DNA from: Mya arenaria
Taxonomy: Eukaryota > Mollusca > Bivalvia > Myida > Myidae
DNA length: 64,000 nt
Assembly (NCBI RefSeq): GCF_026914265.1
Contig: NC_069136.1
Location: forward strand, 37,428,362-37,492,361
Direction of reading: 5' to 3'
The translations under genes were made by a program, and so were the position numbers. Numbering within the stretch: the first letter of the stretch is position 1; each line of letters starts with the position of its first letter. Shown in pieces: positions 29,701-38,700 of this stretch. The notes under the pieces were generated by a model. That model was not told the DNA's origin. It was given only the letters and a program-made list of their open reading frames with translations, and did no database searches.

Positions 29701-32700
29701 TGTAATTGTATGGCTGCTATGTATTGTAACTGCACATCAACAAAGTACTGTCATTGTATGGCTGCAATGTATTGTAACTGCACATCAACAAGGTAATGCA
29801 CTTTAACAAGGTAATGTAATTGCACGGCTGCAATGTATTGTAACTGCACATCAACAAGGTAATGCACTTTAACAAGGTAATGTAATTACACGGCTGCAAT
29901 GTATTGTAACTGCACATCAACAAAGTACTGTCATTGTATGGCTGCAATATATTGTAAATGCACATCAACAAAGTAATGCACTTTAACAAGGTAATGTAAT
30001 TGCATAGCTGCAATGTTTTGTAACTGTACTTCAACAAGGTAATGCAATTGCATGGCTGCAATGTATTGGCACTGTACGCCAACAATGAATTGCAATTATT
30101 TTTCCTACAAAGTATTGCAACTGTGTGACTTATGCTGATACTTTGTCGTATTTTGTGCTTTGTTGTCAATATCAGTCAGATATGGTGAATATTTTTACTA
30201 CTTACTTAAATTATTAATACCTAGTATCGATATAACTATGTCAACAACAACAACTGATGGATATTGATTTTGTTAAAAGACGTGGCACCTTTGCAGATTA
30301 TGTTTTTAGTCGCCTCTTCCTTTTTAGTTGCCTCTTCCATTCGATCTGTGATGTCTTGTCGTGTGTAGCACAAGGAAATCCATTTATGATCAATCTATTT
30401 AATCAGAAAAACACTTGGCTACACAATAAAAAATAAAATAATGATATTTGAATGATTTCAGCGTTTATGTTTTATAAATGACAGTTGGTACCATTAATTA
30501 AATTGTTGAAAAGTAATATCGAACTTCAAACATCGGTAAATTTATTTTGCCATACAGTAATCCCACATGTCATGTGATGATGACCGAAGACACGTGTCAT
30601 CATTACAAAATTGCAATTTGCTTAAACTTTACAAAGGATAGTTGATTGTTTACTTTAAAAACAACGGCAATAATGGAAAATCATAAAATATTGCACAAAT
30701 ACGTTTAAAAATCCATTTTTCAAAAAAGACATACATGTATTGCTGAAATAAAGCTATATTTACCTATGTGGTGGCAGAGATCTGCCTGCTGGTCAAGGGA
30801 GGTCACTGCGTATGAGATTGAGGTTATATAATACTGCCTGTCTCTATACTTGTATTTGATTCATAAGTGAGTCGCAAACTTGCTTTAGAGCAGGTGATTC
30901 CGTTTTCGATAATACCTAAAAGAAAAGTTATTATCACGGTACATGGTACATTATACATGTGATACGTTGATTTCCAAAGGGCCTTTGATTCATTTGTCCA
31001 TTACAAACTCTGAACAAATGTAATAAAGAAAGGAGTTAGTTGGAAATTTGAAATTTATGTCTTTCTCAACTAGTTTTAACCTCAAGTGAACTCGTATCCC
31101 TTTTACCTCGTGTTCCACTGACAGTTTCATAATTTCTTGATAAAGCTATTTTGATACGGTGCATGGTCTGTTTGTTATGATTTTACGTTTGTTTCTCTCG
31201 TTCAGTGTCCTTATCTTGTGCCTCCATGGTTTACATTTGAATTGTTGACAACTGGACTTGTCACTATAGATTTCATTTAATTATTGTTAGTTTTATTATA
31301 TGATGTATATTAAACACAAAGAAAATGTAAACTTAGATAGCTATTGTAGGTCAGGTAATGACATCAATGTTAATGATGAAGTAATTAACAAATAAATCCA
31401 GGTAAGGAGATCTGTACACGCCGATGTATTTTTTTATCTTTAAAAACCTTTACCAATACTTTCAAGATCTAATTGTTATAAGGGCATTTTTATTTCAGAA
31501 GATATTCCTAATATATTGTGTAAGCTACTCGCGAATAATGATGCGAATTGTGCGGATACCGCTATGAATATCAAGCTGAAAGTAAACATCATTTCAAACT
31601 TCCAAGTCGACTGTTGTACGCATAAACATTTAAATTAAATTATAGTTTTTAGAAACGGGGATATGAAAACTAAACATTTAATGGTAACACTATTGGAATA
31701 CTTCGATTTATAAATCTATTGGTTACCCCTATATAATCTTCATCTGAAGTAAGCTAGCAGTTCAAGCGATGAAAGCTTTGTTTAAGCCATAATTTGGTTT
31801 TCCTACCTACAACGATGTTTTCAAACATATCGATACAATGGTTGCACCATTAGTGAATTTGGATTAGACATATTGGGTTCAATAAATGTAACGAAAGTGA
31901 AAAGATGCAGCTTCAATTCAATAAATAATTGGGTTGCCTTTGGTGAATGCATTGTGTTGCCTTGTGTTCTGTCTATGTCTAAAAATGTGTTATATAAGAG
32001 CATATGCCTGAATACAGATCATATTTCATTTTTGAAAACCTTGATAATTGTAGTAGACACACGTGGGCAACTTACATGAAGAAAACCTTTTATTTGGTTT
32101 TGGTTATGCTAAGATTTGAGATATAACTATAACTACATTTATTAATATAAACAATGAGATTGATTGCTAATGAAGTTTGAGATATAACTATATTTATGAT
32201 TCATTTGAAAACAAAATAATCTGATTGTTGTAGAAGAAAATGGTATGAAGATGATTAAAGTCACCACATTGGAATACATATAAAAAGATTTGAGACTTTA
32301 TTGAAAATTAAAAAATCACCTTTAAATGAGTTTGCTATTCCCATTACAGAAATCGTTTGCAAAATTTAGAACATAATATAGAAAAAGGTATATAAACATA
32401 ATCGATGTTGTATTTCCTGTTACAAATAATGATATACTTGTTACAGAAGAGGAGTACCCTGTATTTTTCAAATGGCTCAGATTTGATGGCATTTGCCGAA
32501 AATAATTGGTTGTATAGAAACAATTTAAATTAGCACAGTTCTCTTATGTATGCACATATGCACCTTTTTGTATTTCTTTTGATATTTGATATATAGCATG
32601 TATAATGGGCTGGAGACCTTTAATTCCAATAGATCTTCGTTCCTTCGATCATTTCGATATGCTTTTAGGGGATCGGTATAATGCTTGGGAACTCCGCTGG

Positions 32701-35700
32701 GTTATGGCTGAAGAATATAATAGGCTGGCACTGGATGTACATCCTCGCTGGCACCATGGACGCTGCAGGTGAGCACCTATTCTTATTTTTAGAAGCATTT
32801 AAATTCTAACAAGATAGTATACATTTATAATAAACTTGTCCGGGAACGTTGCATTAAAAACAGGTCCATTGACTTCGTACTGGTGACATACCACATCAGA
32901 AACAACATAAAAAACGGGGCTCCCCAAGATATAACTTTACTTTTCTCAGCTCCACAATACGAATGAAAATAATTTCAACTTAAGTATAATAGTTGGATAC
33001 ATTTGCCTCTTTCCTCCTAGACCTGTATACCCAATAGCTACATAGGTATGGGCTCCATTGCAAGGCTAAAGTGAGATGAAACATTCTACCTCTGCGGTAT
33101 GGGTAGGGACAAATCCAGTTGTCCACAAACTTAAAACTATCTTTTTTTTGTCCCAGCAAAGATGAAACCGAAACTCATGACAAATGGTCAATTCAATAAG
33201 AAGCCTACATGGTAAAGAAGAAATATCAATCAGAAATGTTCGTAGGTTTTATCGTGGACATTCATATCTGTGTGTTCAAATGCAATTTTTATTAATGCTG
33301 ATGGCAGAGGACCCATATTCACAATGTGTTGAATTTGAGTTTTACACTTGGGCATTTTATTTTTATTTTATTATAAATTATAATTGATATTACATGAGAA
33401 AGGATAACAAAAAAGCTGTGTCTGTCATAATTAATTTGTTCTACAACAGGCAAACATATTTTGTCAAAATAAATTACATGATATATATATTTGGAAAAAA
33501 ATAAAGAATTCAGTTCCGGAGCCTTATCTACATAGAATATAAAAATGACTGTTATATATTCACGCGCATTAGTTGTGGTAATACTATTCAGTGAAAGAGA
33601 TTATCCTCAGAACAAGGACGATTTTCTTCCCGCAATCCAATGTCGTTGATTTCAAGCGTGGTTGACGGAGAGGTCATTTGCCATCTCGGTCATATTGAGT
33701 GGGGTAACACATTATTAACACCTGGCTTGAAAAGAAGTACTGTTGGTAGCATCCACCGATTAAGAACAAAAATTGATTGCACTGTCAACTCAGGGAGAAA
33801 AAGATGAACACAATTCGTCATAGCTTGCACTCGGGAATAACTTTCCAGAATGAGTAACTCCACTTAGAGCTACAACACTGAGTCACCAGATATATTTTGA
33901 TGTCCAGAATAATGCTGCGAGTTATACCCGATATTGAAAAGAACACACCGAACACAACATAACAAGACTGACGGAATAACGTGGATCGCGTGTGACAGAG
34001 CTATATACACTTGCGCACGTTGGGGAACCAGGCCCCAATAGTACGAACATACTTAAGTCAAATTTCAAACTCACTCTCAACTCATTTCACCATATAGAAG
34101 CATAATATTCTTAATAAATCTTGCATGTTTTATACTTTTAAAAACGTATTTTCTCATAAAATGTGTTGATAAAAAAATTGTGTCAATATTTAAAAAATAA
34201 TAATTCTAGAGCAAAATGTATACTTGAGTACTTTATAAAGCGTACAGAATTGTACTCAAATACATTGTTTGGCTGTAAAATATATTTACCTTGGAATTCG
34301 ACCAAAGGCTTTTATCAGCATATTCTATGATATTATGCACTTAGAAAACTGTAAAAAAATACATGATTTGTGATAAAATGTGTTGAGAATGAGTTTGAGA
34401 TTTGACTTAAGTATTTTCGTGATATTGGGGCCAGTTTGGCACTTACCAGGACTGAAAATCGTTATGGGGCTGATGTAAAGGCCACTGGTGAAGTTTCATT
34501 AATATGCATCCCAAACCAACCAACTACATAATGGAACAAAGGTGATAACGCCATCCTGCGAGTATAATGTATAATGTATCCTTCTCTTCGAAGCAAAGGA
34601 CGATACAAGTCGAAGGATAAGTAATAGCCATCTTAAGAAAATGTACAACCCAAACCATCAATTTGCATGCCTTCTCTTGTACGTGCATTGTACTTTCTCG
34701 GGATGTGCGGGACAGCCTTTCTATTGCTTCTTTCAAGAGATCTATTTCAAATCAATCTTCATTCTGCCCTCCATACTATTACAACGGTAGCCGTCGCTTG
34801 CAGGTACTCCACGCTCGACTGCGTACTAGTTGTAGTGCCCTTAACTATCACCTCTTTTGCAAAAACATTATAATTTCTGCTCTATGCGAATGTGGTGAAG
34901 TTGAAAGTAGCACTCACTTCTTCCTGCATTGTCCCTTGTATACGGATATTCGACAAACCTTAATTCGTGATATGTCTAGAATCACACGTGTTGACATTGA
35001 TATCATTCTCAACGGTGATCCCACCCTTAACAACGAGAGCAACTCAAAAATCTTCAGTTTTGTTCATAACTTCTTACAAAACTCGAAACGCTTCTGATTA
35101 TGCTTTATTCCCAGACTTGACCATTTCTACCAAACGGTACAGGTACCCAACTATCATCAATCTAACTACCATCAAACTTGCATATATTCTCACTCTGTCT
35201 TCTTTTGTTTTAATCCATGCTCTCTTTTCTTCTTTTTGTTACCGAAATCATCATTTTTATACACTATTTCAAACGCTTTCTTTCGTTCTTAAGTTAATAT
35301 TCTGCATGTTTTCATTAACAACATATATACATATAATTAAAATTGTCTAACCTTCTCATTACTCTGCATAACGTGTAACTTAATTCTCACGGAGAGAAAC
35401 TTTATAAGCTATGCTTTCGTTTCAATCCGATTCAATATATTAATGCAAATACTTAAATTATATTTCACGTGTATTATATGTATATATAGATATATTGAAT
35501 AAAATATGTTTAAACCAATTTACATGAAGGAAGAAAGGTGTTAAAGTGGCATTCTTATTCAAACTCAATACATACTCATGTATAACAAACATACATTTTG
35601 ACTGATAAACCTTAAACTACTTACTAAATAAATAAATGCATTTATGGAAATATGTATAACTGATAACAAGTTTGTAACCCTGTATGTAATAATAGAAAAC

Positions 35701-38700
35701 GCAAAAATATTAAATGATTGGTGAATGCTAAAAGATTTACTGTGATCTATTATAGTCACATAAGGTAGAAATATTTCTGCACATTTCTTTCAAATTAAAC
35801 TCGATATCCTTCATAAGGACCATTGTTTTCGACATTTGTTCACCCTTTTTTGGAAAATTAAAACAATAGTATTAACTATGTTAAATCTTATTTGGGAGTA
35901 AGAGTGCATCATTAAGATCAACCTACGAGAATGATGTATAATATGTCGTCCTCCTCTAAGCAAAGGACGATACAAGGCGAACTATTAGTTATGTCTATCT
36001 TATCAGCGTTCATCCCAAACAAACCATCTATATAACGAAACAAAGGTGACATAACCATTATACGACTGAAATGTATTCCTCCTCGTACTCTTCGAAGCCA
36101 AGGTAAATGCAAGGCGAACAGCTTGTAAAAGTCATCGTATAAACGTACATCCCAAACCAACCAACTACATGACGAAACAAAGATGAAATGACCATCCTAA
36201 GAGTATAATGTATAATGTGTCATCCTCTCCGAAGCATAGGACGATACAAAGTGAACCATAAGTAATTTATATGTTATCAACTTGCGTAGGACAATACATC
36301 GCATAAGGATAAGGTTGACCTCTCCTCAAAATGTGTATGTACATTCCAAAACCAAGCTTCCAATCCAGCATCATTGGACTGAGTGTCTCGATGTTAGTCC
36401 ATATTTGAAACTAATGAATATTCTTAATGGCCAAAGTTAACGCTGGCAACACCTACCTTCAACAGTGTCCAAAAGGACACACCTCAGTTTAACAGATGCA
36501 TCGGTCGGGCTTGAGATGAGCGTCGAGCAGGAATATATCCTCACGAAAACACGAAACGTTTAAGGACACAGCTAACTCAAAGTTGTACACAGGGTATCGT
36601 GACATTTTTTGGCTACTTCCAGACCTGTATCCATGAACTTCAGCCTCTGTTAAGGAAATAACACCACTTGCCGTCAGAGAACAACGCCGAATCCATCGAT
36701 TTACTGTTCCTATCTATAGACTGCAGCCATTATCCATAGGTCGTTTTTGTGCCATTAATAAATCTGGAATATTTGACCCATCCATAGAAACATACTTAGT
36801 TTGAATTGACTCTAGCGAGATCACACCATCGATACCATACTAAAATTATACGTGTGATTAGCCTAACACGAAGTTTATATTTTCTAATTTTGTTTTTATC
36901 ATATTTTAATAAAAGCGCATTGATAACCAAGTAATAGCCTACCTATTCAAAGGGACGCAACTAAGGCAAGCGGACTGACAAAGCAGAACAGAACATTTAG
37001 TCCAGTGACCACCCATGTGAGATTAAAACACTAGCACAACAACTTCTCAGGGATTTTGTGTTGTATGAATACCTCGAAAGGCGAATAATGTATACTTTAT
37101 TTGTTAGGTTTCAGTATTGAACGAAAAGAACGTGCGCGGCTGTTTTAAGTATAGCTACAGTTTCTAGCCATTATCAAACAAAGTTCTTGCTGAATGTAAA
37201 TAATAATTAAGTGCTACACCTTTGTGACCATTTATAAATGTCTAAAATATAAATCGTATCTGTCATGTTTTCGTTCAGAAAAACGATTTTAATGTTCCGG
37301 ATATAAAAAATAAGCAATGACATTGCTTTGGCGATTGTCTGTACACATTTGTGAAATGGACGATATCATTTTATTTTGTTTCAGCGTTTGTCTGAATATT
37401 GTTTTAGTAAATTGTTTTATAGCGATTGCGTGTACACATTGGTTCAATGAACACTGACGTTTGTTTTAGACTTCTCCTATATACTGTGGTTCAATGAACA
37501 ATGACTTTTGTTTTAGACTTCTCAAGTACACTGTGGTTAAATGAACACTGACTTTTGTTTTAGACTTCTCAAGTACAATGTGGTTGAATGAACAACGACG
37601 TTTGTTTCAGACTTCTCCAATACATTGTGGTTCAATGAACACTCACTTTTTTTTTAGACTTCTCCTATACACTGTGGTTCAATGAACACTGACGTTTGTT
37701 TTAGACTTCTCCAATACATTGTGGTTCAATGAACACTGACGTTTGTTTTAGACTTCTCATATACACTGTGGCTCAATGAACAATTACTTTTGTTTTAGAC
37801 TTCTCATATACACTGTGGTTCAATGAACACTGACGTTTGTTTTAAACTTCTCATGTACACTGTGGTTCAATGAACACTGACGTTTGTTTTAGACTTCTCA
37901 TATACACTGTGGTTCAATGAACACTGACGTTTGTTTTAGACTTCTCATATACACTGTTGCTCAATGAACAATTACTTTTGTTTTAGACTTCTCATATACA
38001 CTGTGGTTTAATGAACACTGACGTTTGTTTTAGACTTCTCATATACACTGTGGCTCAATGAACCCTGTCTTTTGTTTTGAACTTCTCATGTACACTGTGG
38101 CTCAATGAACACTGACGTTTGTTTTAGACTTCTCATATACACTGTGGTTCAATGAACACTGACGTTTGTTTTAGACTTCTCCTATACACTGTGGTTCAAT
38201 GAACACTGACGTTTGTTTTAGATTTCTCCTATACACTGTGGTTCAATGAACACTGACGTTTGTTTTAGACTTCTCATATGCACTGTGGTTCAATGAACAC
38301 TGACGTTTGTTTTAGACTTCTCATATGCACTGTGGTTCAATGAACACTGACGTTTGTTTTAGACTTCTCATATACACTGTAGTTCAATGAACACTGACTT
38401 TTGTTTTAGACTTCTCCTATACACTGTGGTTCAATGAACACTGACGTTTGTTTTAGACTTCTCATATACACTGTGGTTCAATGAACACTGACGTTTGTTT
38501 TAGACTTCTCATATACACTGTGGTTCAATGAACACTGACGTTTGTTTTAGACTTCTCCTATACACTGTGGTTCAATGAACACTGACGTTTGTTTTAGACT
38601 TCTCTTATACACTGTGGTTCAATGAACACTGACTTTTGTTTTATACTTCTCCTATACACTGTGGCTCAATGAACACTGACTATTGTTTAAGACTTCTCCT

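Larger units (their letters stand above)
34510..36290. repeat. About 130-bp tandem array, interrupted by insertions
   Basis: Units with AACCAACCAACTACATNA, ACGAAACAAAGGTGA and AGTATAATGTATAATGT.TC at 34510-34660, and three more between 35920 and 36290. The gap between is occupied by a LINE 3' fragment and a family R copy, which therefore inserted into the array. Confidence 0.7.
32769..37373. other. First part of the last MFS intron
   Basis: It holds a TIR element (34032-34438), a broken tandem array, a LINE 3' end and a family R copy, all nested. The remaining parts, about 32800-34000 and 36300-37370, show nothing recognisable. Confidence 0.5.

Noticed and set aside
29717..30169. 150-codon minus-strand frame with repeated CNYITLLKC
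   Set aside because: It is generated by the tandem repeat at 29690-30115 in MFS intron 7; the peptide repeats follow the DNA unit.
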